DNA from: Hevea brasiliensis
Lineage: Eukaryota > Streptophyta > Magnoliopsida > Malpighiales > Euphorbiaceae
DNA: 64,000 nucleotides
NCBI RefSeq assembly: GCF_030052815.1
Contig: NC_079499.1
Coordinates: forward strand, 80,763,183-80,827,182
Direction: 5' to 3'
Of this stretch, positions 48,818 to 60,710 are shown one piece after another. The notes beneath the pieces were generated by a model. It had not been told where the DNA came from. It ran no database searches and was given only the letters and a program-made list of their open reading frames with translations. Each line of letters opens with the position of its first letter. Within the stretch, counting starts at the first letter, position 1. The position numbers were made by a program, and so were the translations under genes.

Positions 48818-50231
48818 ATGGATGGAAAAGGCAAGCTGCGGATGATGGGGAATATGACGAAGAAGGAATTAACTGAGCACGGTTGGGAGTCATCAGATGA
48901 TGATCTGAAGATGGGGTGTGTGGAAAGTGATGTTGAGAGTAGCAAGAAAAATAAAGTGGTGGCTGGTGGCGGTGGTGGTGGTGGAGGAAGGATAGGGTTA
49001 GGTGGTGGCAGTGGGAGTGGAGGTATGAGGAGTTGTCAAGCTGAGAAGTGTACGGCTGATCTGAGTGATGCAAAGCCATACCATAGAAGGCATAAGGTTT
49101 GTGCGAATCATGCCAAGGCTCAGATTGTGCTTGTGGCTGGGATTAGGCAACGGTTTTGTCAGCAATGCAGCAGGTTGGTAATGATCCTGTTGTGTTCTTT
49201 CTTCTTGTTACATTCTGCAGAAGTATGAAATTTTGAGGCTTTATACCCTAATTGCAGTCCATATTATTCTAGAACTTTGGCTTATAATTGTACCATTAGA
49301 TCATTCAACAACTTGAAGTTGCTCTTTTTTACTTTATTTGCTAATAGGATTTGAATTTGACTTGATCAAACTGGATTTTAGATTAAACAAATAAAAAAGA
49401 AAAAAAAGGGAGGTGGTTTTGTCTAAGCTGGTTCCAAGTAGTTGGGAATTTCTTGTTTGTTGTCTTGCCTTGTCTATCTTATATCTGAATTGAAGGATTT
49501 AGTCTTTTTCTGCCTATTTTAAGGGTGCAATCATTTAATTTAGAAATGATATGGTTTTTCATAGATCTGCACACAAAAGAATCGACCTGTATGGATTGTT
49601 CAAATGACTGCCTGTTTGAACTTTGTATTGCATCACTGTTGTCCACTTCAGCTGTTCTTAATCTAGTGTCTTGTTGTCTTTGTATTTGGATGATTCTATG
49701 AATCTTGTTTTATGTGGCATCTTATGCTGTGGAATGTAAACTATGAAATTTTTTACATGTGCATAAAGATGGAATCAGCTTTCCCTGGTACTAATTTTAT
49801 AATTCATTAATCACCATTTCCTCTGTGTCCACGTTTTACATCGTCATAAACTGACACATGCACATACGTTAATTTTCTTAATCATAACATGCACATATAT
49901 TAGCATAACTGTCTTCTGCTTCCCATGTCATAAATCGTCAAGGAATGAGTCCCGGAATTTTGTTATTTCTTTTGTCTGATTGGGAATGTAGTGTTGCATG
50001 TTTCATGAGCTATGGGAATTTGATGAAACCAAAAGGAGTTGTCGGAGGCGTTTGGCCGGACACAATGAACGGCGAAGGAAGAATGCTGCTGAATCTCATA
50101 CGGAAGGTTCAAGCCACAAAGGGACAGGCAGTCAGTTGAAGGATATGGTCTGTGGGCAGGTTAATGATAGGGGAAGAATTAAGATAACTATCCAAGAAAA
50201 TGCCACTTACAAGCATTTCCAAACCAGATAA
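48818..50231 (+). CDS. SPL: SBP-box transcription factor, SPL3/4/5-like
   Basis: Nuclear DNA-binding regulator of the SQUAMOSA-promoter-binding-protein-like family. Small members bind GTAC-core sites and promote phase change and flowering. Exon 1 is 48818-49173 (118 codons plus two bases) and exon 2 is about 50000-50231, giving about 195 residues. The N-terminus is acidic, then a run of eight glycines (50-57). The SBP domain covers about 72-148. Zinc site 1 is C73, C78, C95, H98 (CX4CX16CX2H) and site 2 is C114, C117, H121, C133 (CX2CX3HX11C), matching the family exactly. The basic nuclear signal [17 protein letters not shown] follows at 130-146. I chose ATG 48818; the upstream in-frame TTG codons are not starts. 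Oddities: W124 where the family usually has Pro, Ser or Gly, and an intron acceptor that is not AG. It could be functional, mis-spliced or a recent pseudogene. Confidence 0.85.
49174..49999 (+). other. SPL intron with non-canonical 3' end
   Basis: An intron at this place in the SBP domain, after the CSR codons, is the family rule. The donor is AG|GTTGGT at 49174. To keep the frame and the CX2CX3H spacing, exon 2 must start with the G at 50000, which makes the last two intron bases AT (49998-49999). The alternative in-frame pair is donor GTAATG at 49178 and acceptor TAG ending at 49991. That pair would insert Leu-Cys-Cys-Met before F120 and change the second zinc site to CX2CX7H. Confidence 0.7.
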
Positions 50232-50248
50232 ACTAATTGCTCTTGAGG

Positions 50249-50268
50249 TTGCTCTCTATCTTCTGTCA
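50249..50268 (+). promoter_or_regulatory. miR156/157 target site in the SPL 3' UTR
   Basis: TTGCTCTCTATCTTCTGTCA begins 18 nt after the stop codon. It is complementary to miR156-type small RNAs with few mismatches. SPL3, SPL4 and SPL5 of Arabidopsis carry their miR156 site in the 3' UTR, whereas most other SPL genes carry it in the coding region, so the position supports the SPL3/4/5 call. Pairing would lower expression in juvenile tissue. Confidence 0.88.
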
Positions 50269-51029
50269 TGCCACGGATATAGTAATAGTGATAGTCTTGT
50301 TAGTATATCATTATTGAAGATTCCTGTTTGTAGGTTAAACAAATGCTAAGGGCATTCACTTCAAGGTGGCAGGGGTTGCTGGTTCTGTCACTAGGTATAT
50401 GGTATTCAGTATTATGTGGTTAGCCAATTAACTCAATCCCATGTATGCTGATAGGTTAGGATATGATTGTTGACACTAACTTGACCATCATTGAGTGCTT
50501 TGTTTTCTTAGATTTTCCAAATGTGATTATAAGGTGCTATTGTTTTTTTATATAATTGGATGCACTGAACATGTGATTGTACTAAAATTTCCCTAAATGT
50601 CTATCATGTTTCCCTTGGTATAATAAGAGGGTCTATGGTTTGGCTATTTACTTTTAACCTTTAACATAAAATTTATTTTTAACTTATAAGTCAATTTAAA
50701 AATAATTAGTTAATTATTTAGTAAAACTACTTAAAATTAACTTTAAAATAATTTAAATGTTTAATTAAAGGGTATTAAAAAATAACTTAATTTATTAAAA
50801 TGATTAAAAAATATATGCCATTGAGTGTTGTGATTGTTAAAATGATGATATTATTAATATTTTTAAAATTTATTAGGATGATTGTCTTTTACTTTGTCAA
50901 ATAGTAGTTTTAAGACAAATAGATATATTATAAATAAGGTATACCTTATTTATGTCTTCTGACTTATTTTATATATATATATATATAAAATTTATAAGCT
51001 ATATCAAACACTTATCTACTTATAAGTAT
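50269..51029. other. 3' flank of the SPL gene, with a possible MITE
   Basis: The first 350 bp are presumably the 3' UTR and flank. From about 50630 to 51025 the DNA becomes AT-rich, with ACTTATAAGT words near both ends and GGTTTGGCTATTTAC versus the inverted GTTTGATATAGCTTAT. This suggests a degenerate small inverted-repeat element. The ends match poorly. Confidence 0.35.
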
Positions 51030-51720
51030 TGTAGACACCACATTTTGGCTGACCTTCAAAGGCAAGGTTCTTTTAAAATTGAAACTTTATTATCCGTTCT
51101 CGATCGATGTCCCGATCACAGGTAGTTTTTCAGAACTTACCAATGGCTCATCTCTGGAACAAATTGATCTCACGCTCAAGTTAGATTGCTTTCCGATCCC
51201 TTGGTCTTTATCAGATGAGTTTGAGTTAATATTGGATCTCTCGACCATCCAATCTTGCCTGCTGTTGTTCTTCGATCTCTCTATGTACAAATACCACAAA
51301 ATTTCATTTGACTAATGTTGTGATCGGGCTTCCACTTGAATTGCTCAGATATTCCTTAAATGAAGTTAAGGTTTTTATCCGGTCTAATAATGGTTACGAC
51401 TTTAAAAGTTCAAGTTAGTGTCAAATCTTTGCAATTCTAATATTCTAAAGTTCCATTCAATATTTGGTCATGGCTCCATCTGATCTCATGTTCACGTGTA
51501 ATGTTTTTCTGATCTCTTAGAGTAATTTGATATCTTTTGATTAATAGTCGCTTTTCAGGTTTAATGTTCAACTGCATTCAATCAATTAAGTACTTAGACA
51601 ATTTGGTTTGGATGCTTTTCGATCTTATCAAGAAATTGAACATAAAGGACTTCAATTCATTTCAAAATAAAAATATACAAGTCAATTAGCAAGGGGGGTC
51701 TTCTCTGCCCTGCTTTCCAG

Positions 51721-53536
51721 TTACATTCCTCTCTCTCTCTCCTCACCCTCGTGCTCCTCATCGCTATCCTCTTCGATCGCTAGGATGAGCTTATCCATCC
51801 AAGAAAATTCCTCATTAGGATAACGCTTCTTTAGTTTGGACAAGAGGTCGTTATGGGCGTTCACATATGCCCCAGCCTCTTTTGTAGTGCTCTCCTCCTC
51901 CTTTGCCTGAAGTTCCTTAGAAAAATGAGCGAGATATGCAGATCGACCAGCCCGGGTGACTTTAAGTTCTCGCTCCACTTCAGTTATCCTCTCTTCGCAA
52001 TACTTCACTTTATCTTCCAGTTTGATGATGTAATAATTAGCAGTGGATAGCTAAGCCTTTGCAGTTGACACATCCTGGACCGCCTTAAGAATCTCCTTCC
52101 TTAAGATGTGGGATTTTTCTTTGATCACGTGTTGTTTTGCAATAGCCTCCAAGCCCAAACTCATTGTCTGAGTTAAAATATCATCAATACTCTCCTCAGC
52201 CAACCGATTCCGATCTTCTTGGAAACAGATGGAAGCGCCCATGACCTTAGCTAGACCAGGATTCCCTCGGGTTGAGCTGTTTCTTTCTGGTGATTGGATA
52301 AGGAGTTGAGCTCCTCGGGAGAGCATTCTAACAGTAGGGCTAGAAGACTCCCCTTCTACATTGGAAGAGATCAAAGGAGGTGGACATTCAATCTGCTGAG
52401 GTGGAGAGACGACGACCTCTACTTCCGAGATCGGTTGCTCCTGAGGTCAAGGAGGGGAGCTCAATACTTCTACTAAATCACGTCGAGGTGTCTGAGCAGC
52501 GGTGGCACTAGCCTCTTTCATCGCTTGTACCATTTAGGAGAGCTTCCTCTTTCACTTGCAGCTCTCTTTAGAAGCATTACCACCCACCATACCTGCACAA
52601 AGAAGAAGTTAGTGAGTTCGTTAAGATTGAGAGACTAGAGATCTAGATTATACCGATCGCAAGACCGAGGTCAGAAAGCTGAAGCTCATAATCTTCATGG
52701 GAGATCAGCCGCATCATCCACCATTTCAGTTCGGCCATGACTGCATCTAAGCACGAGTATTTATGGGTGGTAACCTGAGCTTTTAATTCTTTCACCATGG
52801 CATCTTCGTCTTTATTTAAAGTAAGCTTCTTAAGAACTTGGGGGACCAAATAATTCCAATTACGTGGGATCCCCTCAAAGTCGTTTTGATCCTTGCTCCT
52901 AAGGATAAAAAACCAATCCTTTCAGTTCTTCAGTGAAGAAGGGAGATCAGTGAAAAGCCCGCAGTTTGGCTTTGCCTGAAAAAACCAAAATTTGTCATCC
53001 TTTCTTCGGACAAGCCTATGCAGCTCGACAAAGACCCTAACCGTTGGCTCCAGTCTCTTGGCTCTGCAGAGACTTCTAAAGGCTACTAAAGTCCGCCAGG
53101 AGTTCGGATGCACTTGAGCTACCGAGACATGGTGGAATTTCAGGACGGCCTTGTAAAATCCATCCAAGGGAAAATGGAACCTGGACTTCAGCTGCTCCTC
53201 GTACACTATGATAAGATCGCCTTCTTCAAAGAAGTTATCAGTTCGAAGATTGCCATGGAATCTGATAAGTTCAAAAGAGTCGATCCGCAGATTTTATTCT
53301 TGACTTATAGATTGGAGATCAGTCTCTCTAAGGATTGACGACAGTTCATCAACTAGTAGGTTCTCCTTTCTCAAAAATGTTCCTCGCTTTGGTCTGGTAG
53401 CTGGACCAGTAACTGGAATGATGGTTGTGCTAGATCACCCACTTGGTCTAATCGCATCGCCTTCTTTCGACGTCCACGAAAAATGGACGGAAGGCGGGCT
53501 CGCAACTCTCTGACCCTCGGTACCACTCATTTTCAT
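51721..53536 (-). pseudogene. 'Putative plant transposon, gypsy-type' protein, two exons, broken
   Basis: The start ATG is at 53536-53534. Exon 1 runs to 52654 in one frame. It includes the conserved stretch (53206-52922) with HHVSVAQVHPNSWRTLVAFR, ELHRLVRRKDDKFWFFQ and GLFTDLPSSLKN, which I recognise as the plant gypsy-type transposon domain (PF04195-like). A 61-nt intron (52653-52593, GTATAA...TGTGCAG) brings exon 2 (52592-51721) exactly into frame. Exon 2 is charged and Glu/Lys-rich (probable coiled coil), ending in an acidic Glu/Asp tail. In-frame stops at 53435-53437, near 53297, near 52920, several in 52592-52400, and at 52051-52053 make it non-functional. The function of this family is unknown. 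The four separate ORFs in this span are fragments of the one gene. Confidence 0.75.
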
Positions 53537-53684
53537 GAAATAAAAAGAAAAATTGATCAAAAAAAGATTAAAGTTCTTACCGAAGTGTTAGTCGGTGCCA
53601 AAAAAACTTGGAAAACGAGAGAAAATTTGATGTTGATCAGAGAAATCTGAAAGTGGCATGATTTGCGAATGGCTACCCCTTCCC

Positions 53685-53692
53685 TATTTATA
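53685..53692 (-). promoter_or_regulatory. TATA box upstream of the broken transposon gene
   Basis: Minus-strand TATAAATA, about 150 bp before the start codon at 53536. The spacing fits a promoter with a transcribed leader. Confidence 0.55.
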
Positions 53693-53719
53693 CCCGCTAG
53701 TGCATTAAATGCTGTATCG

Positions 53720-55644
53720 ATAAGTGAGATCTAGCTAGTGCCCCAAGAAAATTCCAGAAGCGCAGAAAAGAGATCGGATAAAGGAGATCGGTTTATGAGT
53801 TCGTTTGGCGGGATTAGATCGGACACAATTAAAAGGGATCGAAAAATAATGCAATAATAAAACAAAATAAATATTTAAATAAAATTTCATTTCTAAAAGA
53901 TCAAATTACATCATTTGGGCAATCTCTCAAGATCAGCAATTACAAGTATCCCTACACTACATTCTACCAAACTCAGACTACTTCCAAACTCAAAATATCG
54001 CACAATGGGCCTATATCAAAGCCTAGTCTTATGGCTGAATCAAAGATGTGTTTGATCAGAAAGCTAGCCACAAATATTGGATAGATGTGCAGCTCAGATA
54101 GGTGACTATGACTCATGATATTGAGCGGAGTCATCGCCGATGTCATTAACCAAAACCGAGCTACAGTCGGGACACCCGATATGGTTGGGAGCCAAATGAA
54201 CTTCAAAAGGCAGTCACTGACATCAAGATTGAAATTAGCAGTCCTCTTGTTTGAGATCGGTCTACCAATCGTACCGGTAGACCGATTCGAGATCGGCACG
54301 GCCATCACTTTCGACCTTGATCAGTAAATTAGTCTGGTTTCCTCGCTATCATTAGATAACGCTCTTATAGCTCTTCGATCTCTAGGGTCATAAATTTTCA
54401 GGCGAGGGGCAAAGGAAACATTCGAAAAAAGATCAAAATGGCCATTATAATTAGAATTATCACTGGAAAAGCTAGAATTAGGGAAGTGGTGTATTGAAAA
54501 TAAACTGAAAAAGGAAAAAGTGAAGTTTGAAGGTGATTTCCTATTACTGCATATATATAGGGCCCTGGCATTTATTGCGGAACTCAAAGAGGGCTCATCG
54601 GTAACTGAAGAATTTATTGCTTTAATCGATACAGGTCAGATTGAGTAGGAGGTTGGAAAATAGTGAGGTTGGAAAATAAAAAAGACCGGATGCAAAAGAA
54701 GATAGAGATCAGAATAACAATCTTAAGATGGGTTAGTCACAACAATATTAGAAGAAACAGGGGATGACTTATAGAGATCAGAGAACGCAGAGGGGTTAAA
54801 TAACTTCCGGTCAGAACTTTCAATTAACTCCCTTTACCATCAGATCCGAGTTAGTTAAAGCATTGTAGGCATGATCAGATCCTCACCACACATCTCATTT
54901 GCAAGGATGCCCTCCTAGCCACTAGACGTTAAACGGTTAAAGCAGCCCTGTACATCCTGATCTACACCGTTGATTATAATTGTAAAGATGGATCTGGAGC
55001 CCTCAGATCAAAAGTAGATGATAGATTTGATGCCTTTTATTCTCAGCTTTTGGATCCATTTTGTAAAGCGAGACCTTTGACCGTTGAATTAAGGGATGAA
55101 AGGACAGATATTCTGAACAGAATCCTGAACCTCCATTTTGATTCTCTTTAATTCTCAGGCATCAGGTTATGTCCTTTTGAATCCAAGCCTTCCGTCTCCC
55201 CCTGATAAGATCCAGACCCTTCATTTTGAACACCCAATCCCTATAAATAACTACATGCAATACTGTAGAAAGGAAGTAGGTGTGATTATCGTGGAAAGAC
55301 TCTAAACTCTGATTCAGTCTTACTGCATTGCCATTCGAAGCTCTCAAAGTTTTTAAGAAACTTTAAAAACCAGTTTTTTGAAGTATTTTATCTAAAAGAG
55401 CTTTAAATCCTGTGATTTTCATTTTCAGTACCTGTGCACTACCCTATGAACCCATCTTCACTCTGCCTCATTCCCACCACTCTAGTATTTGTGCATTACC
55501 CTCCGAGCTCAACTTCATTTCGCTTTATTCCCATTACCTCGGGTAAGCTCAAGTCCTTTGGCCATCCGCCTTCACCTCTCCAGGATTTGTGGATATCGGA
55601 GTCAGCTCGCCTGTCTCCCCAACTTTCCACAGGTAAGCATCTAA
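53720..55644. other. Upstream part of the LARD-like element, no gene recognised
   Basis: Minus-strand frames 54587-54321 and 54308-53973 are open but match nothing I recognise. A second TATA-like run (TATATATA) sits at 54550-54559 on the same strand, about 200 bp before them. This could be LTR (U3) sequence or a second decayed gene. At 55430-55635 there is a C/T-rich stretch ending at the element D insertion. Confidence 0.4.
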
Positions 55645-58600
55645 TGTCACACCCTACTCCTCCGTAAGATGTAACATGATCCCGTAGTATACCTAATGAA
55701 TTACCATATTTCGCCTACCAGTAACCCATTAAATATACTACAAGGGATTTTGAATCAATTTTTGTGAAATTTAAATCATCGATTAAAATCTGGTGTTATA
55801 AAAAATTTTCAAAATTTCGGCAGAGTGCCGGCTATATTTTGAGAAAATAGTTCTTCAAAACCTGCAAAGAAACACACTCCCAATATGTTTTCTTAAATAC
55901 AACTCTAATAACTTCATTTCAACTCACAATTGAAATCTCAATAATCAAATCAATTCATTTTCAAACCAATCTCATCACAAAAGAAACATTTCATTGATTA
56001 CAAGACTTAAAATTTACATTACAAAACTATTCAGGTAAATGAAATCTCAAATTTACATTTACAATAATTTATATTTAATGACATACTAAAATATTTTACA
56101 AGAGTTTTTATACAACTGCTCAAATAATTTACATACATATTATTACATGCATACATCAAAACCTGTGTACATGGGTAAACCTAAAGCTGATCTGAATGTC
56201 TCTTCAAAGAAGCTTACTCAATTGCTCTATGCTTTTTTCACCTGTGACAGCATATAAAGTTATCGCTAAGTAGTGAACTCAGTGGTACACAACTATAATT
56301 TAAAATATAATACAATATACTTTAACAAAATTACAGCAAATAATTTGAAAATCTGGATACTCATCAAATTCCAAAACTCAAAATATTCATTGCCAATAAT
56401 ATAAATTATTTGTATAAAATGACTTTGATCACAAAATTCAATTTATCAAATCATAACTAACCATTTAAGGTAATTCCAACAAAATCAATTATATATAAAT
56501 CATAATTGAAATCACAATTCTTTACTATTCAAAAATCATTCTTTATCTCGAAAACCATTCTTTATCTCGAAAACCATTCTTTATCTCAAAAACTTTATCT
56601 CACTAACTGTGCAAAACTAATCCGAAAGGACCATCTTCGGGGTGATTCTAACTCCCTATGGTCGAGGAGGTCGAATCGGATTCTAACGCTCTATGGTCGG
56701 GGAGGTCGAATCATCGTGCACAGTACACATCACAATAATGAATCTTCCGCAAGGGCCATAACTAAAAAAACTTAGATCTAACCTCTAATAAGAGGAGAAT
56801 CTAAGCTTGTGCACATACCATGGTAATCAAAACACAACTAACTCCATTGTCTTCTCAACAAATTAGAAAGACGGGTAATAACCTAGTCAAGTATCTATAG
56901 TGAGATATAAAACAATATCACAATCTTTTAGTGAGCATAAATCACAATATAATTCGATTCAAAGTCAATTCCATTATCCAATAATTTTTATGCTCATCAC
57001 AATTCAAATCATAAATTTGCATTTTTCCATGCAAATTGCCCATCATAATTCAAAACATGTTCTATCACAATTTTCCAAAACATCACAACAATGCTTAATA
57101 CTTGTGGAAATACCATTGCACAAAGCTAAATTCATACATACTATAACAATTTCAATAATTATTGAATTAAATCCAATGCTTGTTAAACATAATACATAAG
57201 AAAAATATGTCATTTAATCGTATGAAATATTCAAAACAAAATCAATTAAAAACTAGTTGTGCACAAACCTCTGATAACTGTCTCTTGGCCTTGACTCAGT
57301 GTTTCCTTCCCTTTCCCTGAGTCTTTGCTAACTGAGAAACACAATTTGAAGTATTTCAGTACTCATTTAAACCGTTTCTAACAATAAAGCTTAATACTTA
57401 ATTTATTGAATTCTATTATTTCCTTTAGTTAACCTAAAATGTTGACCCTCGATGCACTCTAGGTGAATTAGGTTTTAATGTTACCAAAATATCACATTTT
57501 ATGGCCTTTTAGTGTTGGTACATGTTACCCAATTCATTTTCATGTATAGTGCATTTTATTGCAATTTATCGGATTCCGGTATACTAAATTGACCTAGCCG
57601 AATGACCTAGTTTCCTTAGTTTTCGAGTTTCAGTCTAAACTACAAACCTGTAGGTCTATGTCTTATTGCACGCGGGGCAAAATTTCAGGTCATTCTGAGT
57701 TGTGTATACCAAGTTATGATCAATCTACCAATGCTGGACAGAATGTATCAAAATGGTAACTTTAGGTCATTTTTAGGTCACTTTTGGTTCGGCCAGTTTT
57801 TGGACCTGAAATTTTGCAAGCTATTTGGCTTGGTTCTGGCCATTTCTGAGCTTTGGTGTCTTCATAAGAATTGTAGATATAGGTCTCAACTATTCATGGT
57901 AAAACTTTCAGGTCAATTGGACCTGTTTTGAGTGAGTTATGGCCAAAACACTAACTGCTGCCCAAATGGTCAATTTTCAGGCTTTCAATTCACTAATCCG
58001 GATTTGGTCATTTTTCAAGTCACCTTCCAAGCAGAATTTTGGTAAGCTTCCTTCATGAAAGTTGGGACATTTTGTGCCTAGTTTCACCTCCAATTGGTCT
58101 CATACCAATTGGAGTCACACACTTAAGGTTTCTAGCCAAAACATACATTGCCCTATACACACTCTTCATCACACACCAAAAGACACATTCAACACTTACC
58201 AAGTTATTTCCTTCATGCCATTTCTGTTTTGTACCATAACATAAACACATTTAGCAACTCATTTTTTGTCATTTTGGCAGCTTATAACCACACTCAATAT
58301 GCACATTATAGTTCAGAATTTTCCAAGTCCAATTACAAACAATTTAATCATATAGCATAGCTCATTTACATGTCCATACTCAAACCTTTATACACATATA
58401 CATGCTGCCATAACAAGCACCATAATTCAACAATATAATTCCATAAACCAAACCATAAAACAACATATTTTGGTTTACACTTCAAGTTTTCCGAATTGTA
58501 CATTTCCTTCCATTAGTTTCCAAGCTTCAAAAATCAAGTGTACTATCACATACATCTAGTATATATTATCCAATTTATTCCTACACACATAAATACTTAC

Positions 58601-59649
58601 ATCAATACTTTAATCTACCATTTACATGCAAGGATAAACTACTCTCATTGAAGTTCCATGGCTATCAAAAATATACCTCTCCCTTAACTCATCAAACTTC
58701 AAAAATCCTTCCACAATTCAACTACCCATAACATCCATGCAAGGTTTAATGAAACAAGTATCAAAAAATACATACTTACCACTTTTGAAATTCTTCAAAA
58801 CCTCACCAAAACTTGATTTCTTGCTGCCTATCTACTGCCCAAGTTGTGTAGAACAATTTTAGTGAATGAAGTATTGAAGGATCATGGCTTGATCATGAGA
58901 AATGGAAGCTCAAAGGTGGAACAGCCATGGAGGAATTCCTTTCTTGGTTTCGGCTGGTTTTTGGGAGATTGAAGAAGATGAGTTTCTGTCCAAAATGTGC
59001 TGATTACATGTCCACTTAAGTGGAGTTAGTGGACCACTAAGTGAAGATTTAATGTTTGTTTATTCTTAAATTTTCAAATTCCACATTTATCCTCCTAACT
59101 TTTGCTTTTTAGATTATGTACCACAATTTTAATTTTTCTTGACATTTTCAGTGTAATATCATTTATTTTTAATGGATATTTAGGTCAAAAGACAACTCGG
59201 GGTGTCAAATGACCACAATGCTCTTGTTCGGGTTGCATTCCCAATTTTTCGGTAACACCGAGTTTTGTCATTTTCTCAATTTCTTGTCTTTCTTTGTACT
59301 AATTAATTAATTTTTCTTTGATATTTCTAATGACATTTATACTTCAATAGATGTTCATTTAAGTCTTAAAAATATTTTTCAGGGTTCTCCGCGGTTCAGG
59401 GTTAGTCAACGGTCCACGCCGCAACTTCCCTGTGCGGTCACCCATCGCTAGGGTTCTCGGCTCGTTTAACTTGGTTACATTTCATTGCTATTATTTCTTC
59501 TTTGTTTTTCTTATATTTTCTTTTCTTGTATTTCATTATTTTACGTCTCCTCATCAATATTTAAGTGTAGTTCTAGGCATTCTAGCTGTCCGGACAGACA
59601 CTGGTCACCGGAACAGTAGAAACGCACTACCGAACATAGGGGTGTTACA
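55645..59649 (-). repeat. 3' LTR of element D
   Basis: 4,005 bp, TGTCACACC...GGTGTTACA on the plus strand, related to 7866-11694 along its length. A conserved inverted repeat lies at 58088-58114. It contains no gene. Short frames at 56506-58360 and 59432-59743 are incidental. Confidence 0.9.
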
Positions 59650-59672
59650 ATTCTCCCCCCTTAAAATAAATT
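59650..59672 (-). other. Polypurine tract of element D
   Basis: The minus strand has a run of Gs (AAGGGGGGAGAAT) directly before the 3' LTR. It is preceded by TTTCGAGATGAAATTT, like the tract of element E. Confidence 0.85.
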
Positions 59673-59739
59673 TCATCTCGAAATTGTACCTGGCATCAGT
59701 TTCTGAACAGCTGTGTGTATTGTCTCCTTATGTCCTCTT

Positions 59740-60420
59740 CTAAGGAGAAACTTTAAAGAATACCTTATTACCCACTGCATATTCAATATCTCTTCTCTTC
59801 AGATCAACATAGGACTTCTGACGGTCTGATGCAGCCTTGAGTCGATCTCTAATCAAGCTGATATTTTCCTCTTTCTGCTGAACAATTTCTAGCCCAATCA
59901 TCTTCCTTTCACCTACTTCATCCCAACATAGGGGAGTTCTGCACTTCCTGCCATACACAGCTTCATATGGAGGCATCCCAATGCTTGATTGGTAGCTGTT
60001 GTTATAAGCAAACTCAATCAAAGGCAAGTATGTATCCCAACTACCTTCAAACTCAATCACACAAGCCCGTAGCATATCCTTCAATATCTGAATTACCCTT
60101 TCAGACTGGCCATCTGTCTGCAGAGGGAATGCTGTGCTGAAGTTCAATATAGTTCCCAGGGCTTTCTGAAGACTACCCCAAAATTTAGAAGTGAACCTAG
60201 GATCTCTGTCTAATACAATCGATACTGGCACTCCATGCAGTTTTACAATCTCATTTATGTACAATCTGGCCAATCTCTCTAACTATAGTCCATCCGGACT
60301 GGCAAAAAGTGAGTAGACTTAGTTAGTCTATCAACTATGACTCATACTACATCATGACTATTCTGTGTCCTCGGAAGTCTCATCACAAAATCCATAGTTA
60401 TTCGTTCCCTTACAATGTTT
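59740..60420 (-). pseudogene. Ty3/gypsy integrase of element D, truncated
   Basis: The integrase core is readable from about 60420 (ITMDF, first catalytic Asp near 60391) through a stop around 60275. It continues in the 177-codon frame 60273-59740, with LDRDPRFTSKFW (second Asp) and QTDGQSERVIQ (catalytic Glu), then FAYNNSYQSSIGMPPYEAVYG and GRKCRTP. It ends abruptly after FFKVSP, and the polypurine tract follows within 70 bp, so the C-terminal DNA-binding end is missing. This enzyme would insert cDNA into the chromosome. Confidence 0.85.
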
Positions 60421-60710
60421 CATAGGGTGCCATTTGTATGCTAGCTTGACACTTGTTATTGTATACAAATTCTGTTAGTGGGATGTATCTGTCCCATCTC
60501 CCCTCGGATTCAAAGACACAAGTTCTCAGTATTTTTTTTTTCGAGGGTTTATTACATTTTACAGGTTATTATTATAATTTCATTTCATTATTTATAGGAA
60601 TTCAATGAGTTTCAGAATTTACCTGAATTACTCATTTCGACTATCCATCCGTTTGAGGATGATAAGTCGTACTGATATCTCTAAGCTTATAGCAATTACT
60701 GTAGTACAGG
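60421..60710 (-). pseudogene. Displaced integrase fragment from another gypsy copy
   Basis: Upstream of the integrase start in the element's direction lies the later part of an integrase again. STTYHPQTDG is readable near 60700-60645, and a segment ending in QASIQMAPYE near 60530-60420, separated by about 100 bp of A/T-rich unrelated sequence. The order is therefore C-terminal part first, then N-terminal part (60420 onward). This duplication or template switch is not found in an intact element. Confidence 0.65.

Larger units (their letters stand above)
51030..55644 (-). mobile_element. Decayed LARD-like retroelement carrying a plant-transposon gene
   Basis: The left edge at 51030 begins TGTAGACACCACATTTTGGC, which on the minus strand is a ...GGTGTCTACA LTR terminus seen in plant gypsy elements. 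The right part is cut by gypsy element D at 55645. Inside are a two-exon pseudogene on the minus strand (53536-51721) and an upstream TATA box, but no gag or pol. The DNA is rich in GATC/GATCGG words throughout. I could not pair two LTRs, so the class and the right boundary are inferred. Confidence 0.5.

Noticed and set aside
48765..49079. 104-codon minus-strand frame rich in His and Ser
   Set aside because: It is antisense to SPL exon 1, where the glycine-rich and acidic codons keep the other strand open.
49945..50139. Plus-strand frame overlapping SPL exon 2
   Set aside because: Wrong frame. The SBP motif KRSCRRRL is only in the 50000-50231 frame.
53973..54587. Two minus-strand frames preceded by a TATA-like run as a second gene
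   Set aside because: No recognisable domain, and the TATA run is plain alternating AT. Listed only as unassigned sequence.
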